A stretch of 64,000 nucleotides of DNA from Planctomycetia bacterium (GTDB taxonomy: Bacteria > Planctomycetota > Phycisphaerae > UBA1845 > UTPLA1), in NCBI GenBank assembly GCA_015200345.1, contig CP054187.1:3704470-3768469 (forward strand). The letters run 5' to 3'. Under the pieces are notes generated by a model, which saw nothing but the letters and a program-made list of their open reading frames with translations, did no database searches and had not been told where the DNA came from. Positions 34,783 to 42,769 of the stretch are shown here, piece after piece. Position numbers and translations under genes: made by a program. The first letter of the stretch is position 1, and each line of letters begins with the position of its first letter.

Positions 34783-36006
34783 TTGTTATTGCTCCTGCCG
34801 ATCAAAACTCATTCCGAAGTGCGACGCTGGCCGTGGGCCAACCACGCATTGATCATCGCCAACATCGCCTTGTATGTCATTGTGCTGGCGATGGGGTCCA
34901 TGGCGCGGTCGGGGCAGGGCGCCGGCGCCGATCTGCGAGAGAGCTGGATGCTGGTGCCCGGCGATTTGCGCCTGGTCTCGTTCTTTTCGTATCAGTTCAT
35001 CCATGGCGACCTCTGGCATCTTGGCGGCAATCTGCTCTTCCTCTGGTTGTTCGGAAACAGCGTGAACGACAAGATGGGGAACATCGCGTATTTGCTTTTT
35101 TACCTCGCCTGCGGCGTATTCGCCGGCGTGGGGTTTGTTCTCACGAGCGACAATCCGTGCCTCGGTTCAAGCGGCGCGATCGCTGGTGTGACCACGGCTT
35201 ACCTCGTTCTGTTCCCGCGGGCCGTCGTGACGGTCTTCTACTGGCTCTTCTTCACGATTGGCGCCGTGCACGTCCAGGCGATGCTGCTCATCGGTCTGAA
35301 GATCATCCTTTGGGACAATATCCTGTCACCGCAGCTACAACACCGGGGCGAAGCGATTCAAGTCGCGTATTCCGCGCACCTTGCCGGCTACTTCTTTGGG
35401 TTCGTCGTGACGCTGGTCATGCTTCTGGTGCGCGCGCTTCCGCGCGATCAATATGACATCCTGGCGCTGATCCGACGGCACTACCAGCGCAAGCAGTTCA
35501 AGATCGCCATGGCCGATCCGGCGGCGCGGGCCCGGGCACAGTTCGGACGCGTTGCCCGGCCGATCAGCGCCGACCGCGTCGATTTGGCGACGCCCGCCCC
35601 GATGAGCGAGGCGGCCCGTCTACGGGCTGATATCGCGGACCTGCTGGCGCAGCGCAATTACGTCGGCGCGGCCGATCGCTATGAGCAACTGGTGGTTCAT
35701 GAACCGGAAACGTGCCTGCCGCGACGACAAATGCTGGAAGTGGCCAATCAACTCATGACGTTGCAGCGCCATCCACAGGCGGCCCGGGCTTACGAGCAAT
35801 TTCTCAAGACCTATCCATCCGATTCCGAGACGACGCAAATCAAGCTCCTGCTCGGCATCATTTACGCCAAGTATCTCGAACAACACGAGGCGGCGGTGCA
35901 CTACCTCCGGGATTGTCTGGAACGGCTGACCAACCGCGACCAGGTCGAACAGGCACAACACTGGCTCAACGCGAGCTGCACGGCGCTGGGCCGTCCGATG
36001 GAGTAG
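34783..36006 (+). CDS. Rhomboid-family intramembrane serine protease with C-terminal helical repeats
   Basis: A protein of 407 residues beginning at TTG 34783, supported by AAGGGG upstream and by the fit of the N-terminus (LLLLPIKTHSEVRRWPWANHALI). The rhomboid core (about 20-225) has the HGDLWHLGGNLLFLWLFGNSV segment with conserved Asn, the catalytic Ser in LGSSGAIAGVT (GxSG) and the catalytic His in AYSAHLAGYFFGF. It cleaves transmembrane substrates within the bilayer. Residues about 280-407 form TPR-like helices (DLLAQRNYVGAADRYEQLV, RHPQAARAYEQFL), absent from classical rhomboids. The gene is divergent from rplU. Confidence 0.88.
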   Translation: MLLLLPIKTHSEVRRWPWANHALIIANIALYVIVLAMGSMARSGQGAGADLRESWMLVPGDLRLVSFFSYQFIHGDLWHLGGNLLFLWLFGNSVNDKMGNIAYLLFYLACGVFAGVGFVLTSDNPCLGSSGAIAGVTTAYLVLFPRAVVTVFYWLFFTIGAVHVQAMLLIGLKIILWDNILSPQLQHRGEAIQVAYSAHLAGYFFGFVVTLVMLLVRALPRDQYDILALIRRHYQRKQFKIAMADPAARARAQFGRVARPISADRVDLATPAPMSEAARLRADIADLLAQRNYVGAADRYEQLVVHEPETCLPRRQMLEVANQLMTLQRHPQAARAYEQFLKTYPSDSETTQIKLLLGIIYAKYLEQHEAAVHYLRDCLERLTNRDQVEQAQHWLNASCTALGRPME

Positions 36007-36106
36007 ACGTCGCGTCGGCGGGGTGTCGAGGATACAATCGATCGTTCCGCGTGCGACGCAGGCGTCGTTGCCGGCAGGTCCGGGGTCGCGTTTTTCGGGA
36101 GCCGCC

Positions 36107-36676
36107 ATGAGCGATTCGCTTCGATCAAACGGCCCGTACTCTCTGATTCCCGCCGCGTTGATGTTGTATTTTGGCTGGATGGTGCTGACGCCCTGGCAAC
36201 ATCCGGATTCGTTTTTGCAAACCACGGGGAACATCCTGTGTTGGACCCTTCGCCTCGGCGGGATCGGCATGGGGCTGGTGGCCCTGTTGTACTTCGCGGG
36301 CCTGCCGGCGGCGAGGCCTATTGAGACGGTTGTATCGAGCTTGTCCGGGTTGCTGATGATCTTCGGCGGGGGCTATGGCGTCGTCGGCTCCGGCGGCGGC
36401 AACGTGCAGGCGATCCTGTACGTCGTGTTCGGTCTGATGTTTCTGCGCGAGGCACGGCAGGCGTGGCGCATGCATCAGGCGGCCCAGGCCGCAGGCACTG
36501 CGGATTCGACGGCTGCGGCCGCGCGACCGGTTTCGTCGGCTTTCGCGGAAGCGCCCCATCCGGCCGGCATTCGTCCCGCCCCGCTGGCCGATGCCGACCG
36601 AAATCCGCCGCCCGAGGGCTACCTCGACGCATTGGCCAGGGAAGACGGCAAACCACCGACGGCATCGTACGAATGA
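36107..36676 (+). CDS. Small multi-pass membrane protein of unknown function
   Basis: A protein of 189 residues from ATG 36107 (MSDSLRSNGPYSLIPAALML). It has three to four hydrophobic helices in the first 115 residues: YSLIPAALMLYFGWMVL, LGGIGMGLVALLYFAGLPA, VVSSLSGLLMIFGGGYGVVG and VQAILYVVFGLMFLREARQA. The cytoplasmic tail is Ala/Pro-rich (about 125-189) and ends PPPEGYLDALARE. No family is recognised. The stop overlaps the start of the E1-like gene (ATGA), so the two are translationally coupled. Confidence 0.65.
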   Translation: MSDSLRSNGPYSLIPAALMLYFGWMVLTPWQHPDSFLQTTGNILCWTLRLGGIGMGLVALLYFAGLPAARPIETVVSSLSGLLMIFGGGYGVVGSGGGNVQAILYVVFGLMFLREARQAWRMHQAAQAAGTADSTAAAARPVSSAFAEAPHPAGIRPAPLADADRNPPPEGYLDALAREDGKPPTASYE

Positions 36677-37734
36677 GTCACGACTCGACCCATCGCGCCA
36701 CGGATTGGCGGCAAAGTCGCTATTCGCGACAGGTCCTGCTGCCGCAAATCGGACCCGCCGGGCAGGAGCGCCTTCGTGCCGCGAATGTGACGCTAATCGG
36801 CTGCGGCGCGCTGGGCACGGTGCTGGCCGATCAGTTGGTGCGCGCGGGCGTCGGGCGCCTGCGCCTCGTCGATCGCGATTACGTCGAATTAAACAATCTC
36901 CAGCGTCAGGTATTGTTCGACGAGTCCGATGTGGCGACCGGGTCGCCCAAGGCCGTCGCCGCCGCGCAGCGCCTCGCCGCGGTCAATTCCGATGTTGCGA
37001 TTGAGCCGATCATCGCGGATGCCTGCGCGACAAACATCGAACAATTCGTTGAAGGGGCGGACGTGCTGCTGGACGGGACGGACAATTTCGAGACGCGTTT
37101 CCTGATCAACGATGTCGCCGTCAAGCACGGGATCCCGTGGGTCTACGGCGCGTGCGTCGGCATCGAAGGGATGATCATGCCGATCCTCCCGCGGCAGACG
37201 CCGTGTCTTCGGTGCATCTGGGATCAGCCGCCGCCGCCGGGCATGAACCCGACGTGCGATACGGCTGGCGTGCTGGGTCCGCTGGTGCATCTTGTGGCGT
37301 CGCGCCAGGCGATCGAGGCGATCAAGATTCTCACCGGCGCGCTCGGCGAAGTGAGACGCTGCTTGATTCAGATCAACGCATGGACCGGCGCGATGGATTG
37401 CTTCGATATGCAAGGTGCGTACGAACCGGGGCGGTGCACCTGCTGCGGCCGAGGGCAATACGAGTACCTCGCCGCGGGCGGCGCGCGCACGGCGACCTTG
37501 TGCGGCCGGGATGCGGTGCAGATTCCCGGAAGCAGATCGGGGGTCGATCTGGACGCGGTGGCGCGGCGGATAGCCGGTGCGGCAAAGTCGCCGCCTTGTT
37601 TGAACCGATATTTACTACGCTTCGATGTGGATCGCTTTACGGTGACGCTGTTCCGCGACGGGCGCGCGATCATCAAGGGGACCGGTGATCCGAATGAAGC
37701 CAGGACGGTTTATGCGAAATACATCGGGCAATAG
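36673..37734 (+). CDS. MoeB/ThiF-family E1-like adenylyltransferase
   Basis: ThiF/MoeB enzymes adenylate the C-terminal Gly of small sulfur-carrier proteins (ThiS, MoaD) for thiamine or molybdopterin synthesis. The 353-residue protein starts at ATG 36673, overlapping the preceding stop. Motifs are RYSRQVLLPQIGPAGQERL, the nucleotide-binding IGCGALGTVLADQLVRAGVG, RDYVELNNLQRQVLFDESD (Arg contact), GTDNFETRFLINDVAV, IPWVYGACVGIEGM, and MNPTCDTAGVLGPLV, which matches the ThiF/MoeB active-site Cys region. Zinc CxxC pairs occur (CLRC and CTCC). A C-terminal about 90-residue extension precedes the end. The ubiquitin-like partner is not encoded nearby, so the pathway is undecided. Confidence 0.88.
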   Translation: MSHDSTHRATDWRQSRYSRQVLLPQIGPAGQERLRAANVTLIGCGALGTVLADQLVRAGVGRLRLVDRDYVELNNLQRQVLFDESDVATGSPKAVAAAQRLAAVNSDVAIEPIIADACATNIEQFVEGADVLLDGTDNFETRFLINDVAVKHGIPWVYGACVGIEGMIMPILPRQTPCLRCIWDQPPPPGMNPTCDTAGVLGPLVHLVASRQAIEAIKILTGALGEVRRCLIQINAWTGAMDCFDMQGAYEPGRCTCCGRGQYEYLAAGGARTATLCGRDAVQIPGSRSGVDLDAVARRIAGAAKSPPCLNRYLLRFDVDRFTVTLFRDGRAIIKGTGDPNEARTVYAKYIGQ

Positions 37735-38104
37735 TCGGAGTGGACGCCGCGCGTGGATCGGCGCGGCGGCGCTGGCGGGGTGTCTCATTGGTGGCACCGG
37801 CTGCCAGGAGCTGGTCCACATGGGCCAGATCAGCGATCGGCAATCCGCCTGGTCGGTCAACGATGTCCTGATCGAACAGCAGCAGAGCGACGGCTCGTGG
37901 AAGCAACTGGGGCGCACCGACGGCAACGGCCGCTGGTGGATCATCAAGGACAAGTTTTCCGGTGGGGGCAAGGTTCGCCTGTCCAAACCGGGGTATTACA
38001 GCATCACGATGCCCGAGGCAGAATTCCTGCAACAGAACAACCTGTTGATGATTCCGTCAGGCGAGGCGGAAATGGGCGACGATTACGGAACCGGAAACCG
38101 ATAA
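37712..38104 (+). CDS. Putative lipoprotein
   Basis: A protein of 130 residues from ATG 37712 (MRNTSGNSRSGRRAW); an ATG at 37694 and a GTG at 37685 are in frame too. The start lies 23 bp inside the end of the E1-like gene in another frame. The signal is hydrophobic with a lipobox-like end (GCLIGGTGC). The mature part resembles a small beta domain: QSAWSVNDVLIEQQQSDGSWKQLGRTDGNGRW and KVRLSKPGYYSITMPEAEF. That pattern suggests a carboxypeptidase-regulatory-like or PEGA-type beta-sandwich, but this is a weak guess. Confidence 0.6.
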   Translation: MRNTSGNSRSGRRAWIGAAALAGCLIGGTGCQELVHMGQISDRQSAWSVNDVLIEQQQSDGSWKQLGRTDGNGRWWIIKDKFSGGGKVRLSKPGYYSITMPEAEFLQQNNLLMIPSGEAEMGDDYGTGNR

Positions 38105-38156
38105 GGGAATGAAGTCGCCGTAATCGTTCCGTTCGGATCGATCGCCGGATGCACGC

Positions 38157-38336
38157 ATGATGGACGCACCGCTTCTTGGAGCCACGATCGTCATGTGCCT
38201 GGGTGGGGTGGTGTTTCTCCGTATCCTGGCGCGCGGCCGGGAATTGGCACGCCGCGAGCTGGAGTTCAAAAAGATGCAGGAAGAAATACAAAACGCATTT
38301 CAAGCAAGGGGAGCGGCTCCGCCTCCGATCGTATGA
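38157..38336 (+). CDS. Small single-pass membrane protein of 59 residues
   Basis: ATG 38157 is followed at once by a second ATG (38160). The translation begins MMDAPLLGATIVMCLGGVVF, a single hydrophobic helix, then basic RILARGRELARREL, a helical EFKKMQEEIQNAFQA and the end PPPIV. It looks like a real small membrane protein with a cytoplasmic amphipathic helix. It lies 52 bp after the lipoprotein gene on the same strand. No strong ribosome-binding site is seen, so I rate it as probable only. Confidence 0.5.
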   Translation: MMDAPLLGATIVMCLGGVVFLRILARGRELARRELEFKKMQEEIQNAFQARGAAPPPIV

Positions 38337-38439
38337 ATCACTCGATCGGGGTTTGCTTTGCCGGATCGGGGATTCGTCGCTGCGACACAGCGCGGGCGGG
38401 CTGGTACATGCCCAGCAAATCTTCGCTGCTATGTAGTAC

Positions 38440-38510
38440 GATTGGCATCAGTTTAACATAACGTTATTGTTTTCAGATGGTTAACAATTTCTGCATCATG
38501 CAGGCCATTG
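38440..38510. promoter_or_regulatory. AT-rich island with palindromes upstream of 38586
   Basis: Between the small membrane protein and 38586 the DNA becomes AT-rich, unlike the rest of the window. ATAACGTTAT (38458-38467) is a perfect 10-bp palindrome, GTTTAAC and GGTTAAC occur on either side of it, and CTGCA/TGCAG (38491-38495, 38499-38503) form a hairpin. It is a possible promoter plus operator for the following gene. Confidence 0.35.
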
Positions 38511-38585
38511 GCGATCATCAGCAGAGAGCATAAGATTGAATAGGCTGCCGGTTTTGAGGGGGCGGCCGCTCACACGAGGTCGGGC

Positions 38586-39641
38586 ATGTCTGAAGCACCC
38601 ACCAGGCTGGACAACATACGGCGTGCAGCGCGATTCGGGCGATGGCTGGCGGTCGTCGGGCTGGCGTCGATGGGCATCGCCGGGCTCTACCTCGCCTCGT
38701 GGGCGGAGGTTGACACCTTTCTGCGTACGGTGCTGATGGTTGGCGTGGCGTCGATGGTGTTTCTCCTGGCGGCGGCGTTTATTTTCGCCTGGGACTTGAT
38801 CGATCTGTTGTTCAAGGTCGAGGCCAACAGTTTTCGATCGTACGATATTCTGCGGGACGTTCATGCCACGATGGCGTCACATGACCGGTTGCTGCAATCC
38901 ATCGCCGAGAACGCGCCGTTGTCGGACGTCGCCCGCTCGATCAAGCATCGCGAATACGAACGAAACGCCCTGCGGCTGGCCATCAACGAGGAAATCATCC
39001 GGGGCGATCACGAAGCGGCTTATGCGCTGCTGGATCAGTTGGAGCAGCGGCATGGCTATCGCAACGAGGCCGAGCGCCTGCGTCGCGACGTGGATCAGTC
39101 CCGGGATCGCGAGCGCAATGAGAAACTTCAGGAAGCCGTCCGGCACGTCGAGGACCTGATCGGTCACCTTCAATGGGATCGGGCTCGTCGCGAGATGGAC
39201 CGGCTCCTGGCGGAGCATCGCAACGATCCGACGGTGGCGGAACTGCCCAAGCTCTTTGCGCGGCGGCGCAACGAGCACAAGCGCCGCCTGCTGAAAGAAT
39301 GGGATGAATCGGTCCAGCGGAACGAAGTCGATCGCGGTCTAGCCATTCTCAAGGAGTTGGACCAGTTCCTGACGCCGAATGAGGCGGCTGCGTTGGAGGA
39401 AAGTGCACGCGGCGTCTTCCGGGCGCGGTTACACAATCTTGGCGTGCAGTTTTCGCTGGCGGTCACGGAACAGAATTGGAAGGGAGCGCTCGAGGCCGGA
39501 CAGCAAATCATCGACGAGTTTCCCAATACTCGCATGGCCCGGGAGGTGCGCGAGCACATGGTTGTCCTGTCGCGTCGTGCGGCGGAGAACGGCGGGATGG
39601 AACCGTCCGGAGTTCCCGTCGAGACGGCTTCGCAAGGATAG
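38586..39641 (+). CDS. Membrane-anchored helical protein of unknown function
   Basis: A protein of 351 residues; GAGG 7 nt before ATG 38586 supports the start. Two transmembrane helices near the N-terminus (about 19-40, WLAVVGLASMGIAGLYLAS; about 48-70, VLMVGVASMVFLLAAAFIFAW) form a hairpin. A long charged helical region follows (HREYERNALRLAINEEIIRGD, LLDQLEQRHGYRNEAERLRRD). A repeat-like C-terminal half (KGALEAGQQIIDEFPNTRMAREVREHM) resembles outer-membrane-lipoprotein or TPR-type helical repeats. No enzymatic motif. The AT-rich island just upstream may hold its promoter. Confidence 0.65.
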   Translation: MSEAPTRLDNIRRAARFGRWLAVVGLASMGIAGLYLASWAEVDTFLRTVLMVGVASMVFLLAAAFIFAWDLIDLLFKVEANSFRSYDILRDVHATMASHDRLLQSIAENAPLSDVARSIKHREYERNALRLAINEEIIRGDHEAAYALLDQLEQRHGYRNEAERLRRDVDQSRDRERNEKLQEAVRHVEDLIGHLQWDRARREMDRLLAEHRNDPTVAELPKLFARRRNEHKRRLLKEWDESVQRNEVDRGLAILKELDQFLTPNEAAALEESARGVFRARLHNLGVQFSLAVTEQNWKGALEAGQQIIDEFPNTRMAREVREHMVVLSRRAAENGGMEPSGVPVETASQG

Positions 39642-39769
39642 TCGTGGCGAAAGACGATATACGGTAAGCTCCGTACGGAACTTACAACGCGAGCCGTGAC
39701 CCGGCGTGTGCTTCCAGGAGCGGTCGAGTGCATGCGGGTGATCGAAGGATCGGCTCGAGGAGATCAGGG

Positions 39770-41095
39770 ATGATGAAGGCGAATCGAATCACCGCGCGGC
39801 GTGGAGTACCAGCATCCATCTTAGTTGCTTCGTTGAGTCTGATGTCGCTGGGTCCTGGTTTGACGGGCTGCACCACCGACGGCTATCCGCTGGACAACAC
39901 CTATCACTACCAGGGCAAGGCGCCCTCGGCGGCGCCCCCGCCGTCGACGTTCCGTTATCGCTATCCCGACGTGCCGCCGGTGCTCGATGCCGAAGGGTTG
40001 AAGCGGCTGGTGTCTCAATATCGTCATCACGTCGTGTTGATCGACTTCTGGGCGTCGTGGAACCAGCGCAATCGGGAAGAGATGCAGATGCTTTCGCGTT
40101 TGCAGGAGGACCTGGCCGACGAGGGGTTCCAGGTGATTGCCTGCTGTTTCGACCCGCCGGAGAAGTGGGGCAACGTGATCGTGCCGATGCTGCACGGCGG
40201 CAACGCGAATTTTCCATGCGTCGTGATACCGGAATCCAACCGCGCGGCGATTCGGGAATGGCTGCATCCGCAGTGGACGTACGACATTCCCGCGCGATTC
40301 GTGATCAGCCGCACCGGCAAGATCGTGAGCTTTGGTTTCTCCGATACGCCGCTTTCTGCCATTGAGCAGCAGACACGCGACCTTGTGCGACACGGGTTGA
40401 TGGCTTCGCCCGGAGGCATTACGGATGGCCGCGTCGCACAGGTGGCGAGGGTTCCGGACAGCGGTCTGCGAGCCAAGATCATCAATGTGAAGACCGGATC
40501 GTACGAATCCATCGCCGAGGTGACGGCCGGTCCGGGTGATTCTCGAAAGCTGGCCGACGCGATGGCCGCGCAAATCGCGCAGCGAATCGACCGTGGAGAG
40601 AATCCTCGGATCGGCGTGCTGCCGTTCCCCACGGGGATGGGCCGTCGCGAGGCGGATGCGCTCGGTGTTCTGACGGCGGATTACCTGGTCGAAGCGTTGC
40701 AGAAGCAGGGATTCTTTGACTTCATCAAGCCGGCGCAGACGCAGAAGCTGCTGCAGCAGGCAAGCCTGACGCCGACGTCGATCGAATATGATCCGGGCAG
40801 CGTGAAGGGGGCGATCCAGTGCGACTACCTCGTCGTGGGCTGGTTGCGCGAGTCGGGATCGGCATCGGGCGAACAACCGGCGCAGCGTGCGAAGGGCGCC
40901 GAATCAACCGGCGTGGAGGAAACGCCGGTTCGGCCGGCATCGGCGGGGCTGGAACGCGAGCCGAGCCGTGATCGATTTGACGAGCCGGACGAAGGCGCGG
41001 AGTTGGAAACGATGGAATCCATACCGACGAAAAAGGCGGCCAGCGCCCGCAAGCCCGCCCGGGGCGAGTCGGAGTATGAGGAAGACGTGCCTTGA
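39770..41095 (+). CDS. Lipoprotein with inactive thioredoxin fold plus FlgO/CsgG-like domain
   Basis: A protein of 441 residues from ATG 39770 (AGGAG upstream). The lipobox-like segment LGPGLTGC gives a lipid anchor. Residues about 60-190 look like a TlpA/thioredoxin domain: HHVVLIDFWASWNQRNREEM (here WxxWxxR replaces the WCxxC redox site), VIACCFDPPEKW and PARFVISRTGKIVSFG. Residues about 260-370 resemble the FlgO/LpoB/CsgG beta-alpha fold: LADAMAAQIAQRI, RIGVLPFPTG, ADALGVLTADYLVEALQKQGFFDFI, QCDYLVVGWL. The C-terminus is acidic and low-complexity. It therefore probably binds rather than oxidises; target unknown. Confidence 0.65.
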   Translation: MMKANRITARRGVPASILVASLSLMSLGPGLTGCTTDGYPLDNTYHYQGKAPSAAPPPSTFRYRYPDVPPVLDAEGLKRLVSQYRHHVVLIDFWASWNQRNREEMQMLSRLQEDLADEGFQVIACCFDPPEKWGNVIVPMLHGGNANFPCVVIPESNRAAIREWLHPQWTYDIPARFVISRTGKIVSFGFSDTPLSAIEQQTRDLVRHGLMASPGGITDGRVAQVARVPDSGLRAKIINVKTGSYESIAEVTAGPGDSRKLADAMAAQIAQRIDRGENPRIGVLPFPTGMGRREADALGVLTADYLVEALQKQGFFDFIKPAQTQKLLQQASLTPTSIEYDPGSVKGAIQCDYLVVGWLRESGSASGEQPAQRAKGAESTGVEETPVRPASAGLEREPSRDRFDEPDEGAELETMESIPTKKAASARKPARGESEYEEDVP

Positions 41096-41110
41096 CGGCC
41101 CGAGCGTGTA

Positions 41111-41503
41111 TCAGCCGATTTTCAGCAGTTCCACATCGAATACAAGTGTAGCGTTTGGCGGGATGACGCCGCCGGCGCCGGCCGCGCCGTAGCCCAGGTC
41201 GGGCGGGATGATGAGCATGCGCCGGCCGCCGACCTTCATGGAGCCGACGCCCTCGGTCCATCCGGAAATGACCTGGTTCAATCCGAAGGCGGCAGGCTGG
41301 CCGCGATCGCGCGAGGAGTCGAACTTCTTCCCGTCGGGCAGCCAGCCGGTGTAATGCACCGTGACCTTGTCAGTCGGCTTCGGAGAGGGACCGGTGCCCT
41401 CGGTCACATCGATGTGGCACAGGCCGGTCCGGCTGGTCTGCGCCTTGGAGAGATCGGCGCCCTTGGATAGGGCGAAGGCCCTGGCTTGTTCCAGTGCGTT
41501 CAT
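41111..41503 (-). CDS. FKBP-type peptidyl-prolyl cis-trans isomerase
   Basis: A protein of 130 residues from ATG 41503, with AAAGGA 5 nt upstream (minus strand). Only the FKBP domain is present, about residues 25-130: [38 protein letters not shown], then [47 protein letters not shown]. The FK506-binding residues Tyr, Phe, Asp, Trp and Tyr are in their places. It has no signal peptide, so it is likely cytoplasmic. The C-terminal domain of the next gene on the same strand is clearly related, indicating tandem duplication. The pair is 30 bp apart. Confidence 0.92.
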   Translation of the reverse strand: MNALEQARAFALSKGADLSKAQTSRTGLCHIDVTEGTGPSPKPTDKVTVHYTGWLPDGKKFDSSRDRGQPAAFGLNQVISGWTEGVGSMKVGGRRMLIIPPDLGYGAAGAGGVIPPNATLVFDVELLKIG

Positions 41504-41533
41504 GCGGCGTCCTTTCAACGACCCGGCGGGCCG

Positions 41534-42652
41534 TTACTTGACGATGTCCAGCAATTCCATTTCGAAGACAAGGGTCGCATTGGCTGGAATGGCCGGCGGC
41601 ATGCCCCGCGCGCCGTAGCCCAGTTCCGGCGGAATCAGGAACATCCGCTTGCCGCCGACCTTCATGGTTTGCAGCCCCTCGGTCCATCCCTTGATGAACT
41701 GATTCACGGGGTGAACCAACGGCTCGCCCTGATCGCGCGTGGAGTAGAACTTCTTGCCGTCGACCAACCAGCCTGTGCAATGGACCTTGACGCGATCCGT
41801 GACGGCCGGCGTCGCGCCCGTGCCGACCTGCACGTCGTACATCCACAGGCCCGATGCGGTCTTCGTCCCTTTGTCCGGGTCGCCGCCTTGCTTTCGCACG
41901 ACGTTCATGCCGTCGTCCCAGGCCTTCTTCGCCGCCTCCTCGAGGCGCTTCGCTTCCTGCTCCTCGGCCAGCCGTTCCTTGGCGATCTCGGCTTTTATTT
42001 CGTCATCCTTGGGATTGAGGCGGGTGGCCTTGGTGATGATGATCGGCTCGACCGGCACGTTCTGGTGGCCGGCCATATCCTGCACCGGGACGCCCTTGAT
42101 GCGATCGACCACGTCCATGCCCTTGATGACCTTGCCGAAGACGGCATAGGCGGCGCCGTCGCGTGGCATGTTCAGGGCGTCATTATCGACGACGTTGATG
42201 AAAAACTGTGACGTGGCGGAGTCGGCCTGGCCGCCGAGACGCGCCATGGCGATGGTCCCGCGTTTGTTGGTGAGGCCATTGCGCCATTCGTTCTTAATTC
42301 CGGCGCGAGTGGTTTTCTGCTTCATGTCTTTTTCAAAGCCGCCGCCCTGGATCATGAAGCCGTTTATGACCCGGTGGAAGATCGTGCCGTTGTAGAAGTC
42401 GCTCTCGACGTAGTCGAGGAAGTTCTGTGTGGAGATCGGTGCGTGGAAGCGATCCAGTTCGAGGTAGATATCGCCCATCGTCGTGGAAAGTTTCACGTAG
42501 TCGCGATCGGCGATTTTCACTTTGTCTTCTCCGGCGGGGGTTGAAGCGGCGTCCGCGGGCTTCTTGTCGTCGGCCATGGCGCAGGCGCTGAAAATCAAGA
42601 CGAGGGAAAGCCCCAGAACGCGTACAAGCGGTGCAGCGGTCATTCGAAACAC
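41534..42652 (-). CDS. Secreted cyclophilin-FKBP fusion peptidyl-prolyl isomerase
   Basis: A protein of 372 residues. The N-terminal signal (VRVLGLSLVLIFSACAM) suggests export, possibly as a lipoprotein. Residues about 50-215 are a cyclophilin-type isomerase (MGDIYLELDRFHAPISTQNFLDYV, FYNGTIFHRVINGFMIQGG, TIAMARLGGQADSATSQFFINV and AYAVFGKVIKGMDVVDRI). A charged Ala/Glu/Lys helical linker (about 215-260) follows, then an FKBP domain (about 265-372: GTGATPAVTDRVKVHCTGWLVDGKKF, FIKGWTEGLQTMKVGGKRM, PPAIPANATLVFEMELLDI). Two unrelated isomerase folds in one periplasmic chain is uncommon. It probably acts as a folding factor for secreted proteins. Confidence 0.9.
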   Translation of the reverse strand: MFRMTAAPLVRVLGLSLVLIFSACAMADDKKPADAASTPAGEDKVKIADRDYVKLSTTMGDIYLELDRFHAPISTQNFLDYVESDFYNGTIFHRVINGFMIQGGGFEKDMKQKTTRAGIKNEWRNGLTNKRGTIAMARLGGQADSATSQFFINVVDNDALNMPRDGAAYAVFGKVIKGMDVVDRIKGVPVQDMAGHQNVPVEPIIITKATRLNPKDDEIKAEIAKERLAEEQEAKRLEEAAKKAWDDGMNVVRKQGGDPDKGTKTASGLWMYDVQVGTGATPAVTDRVKVHCTGWLVDGKKFYSTRDQGEPLVHPVNQFIKGWTEGLQTMKVGGKRMFLIPPELGYGARGMPPAIPANATLVFEMELLDIVK

Positions 42653-42769
42653 TCACATGGGAGATCGCCGCGCCGACCGGTCAAGAACGCCTCGACGTTG
42701 CAGCGCAGCCTGTGGGGGAGAATAATCGCGTACGCGGCAGGGGTCAAGAATCGCGCGGATGACGCGGTT

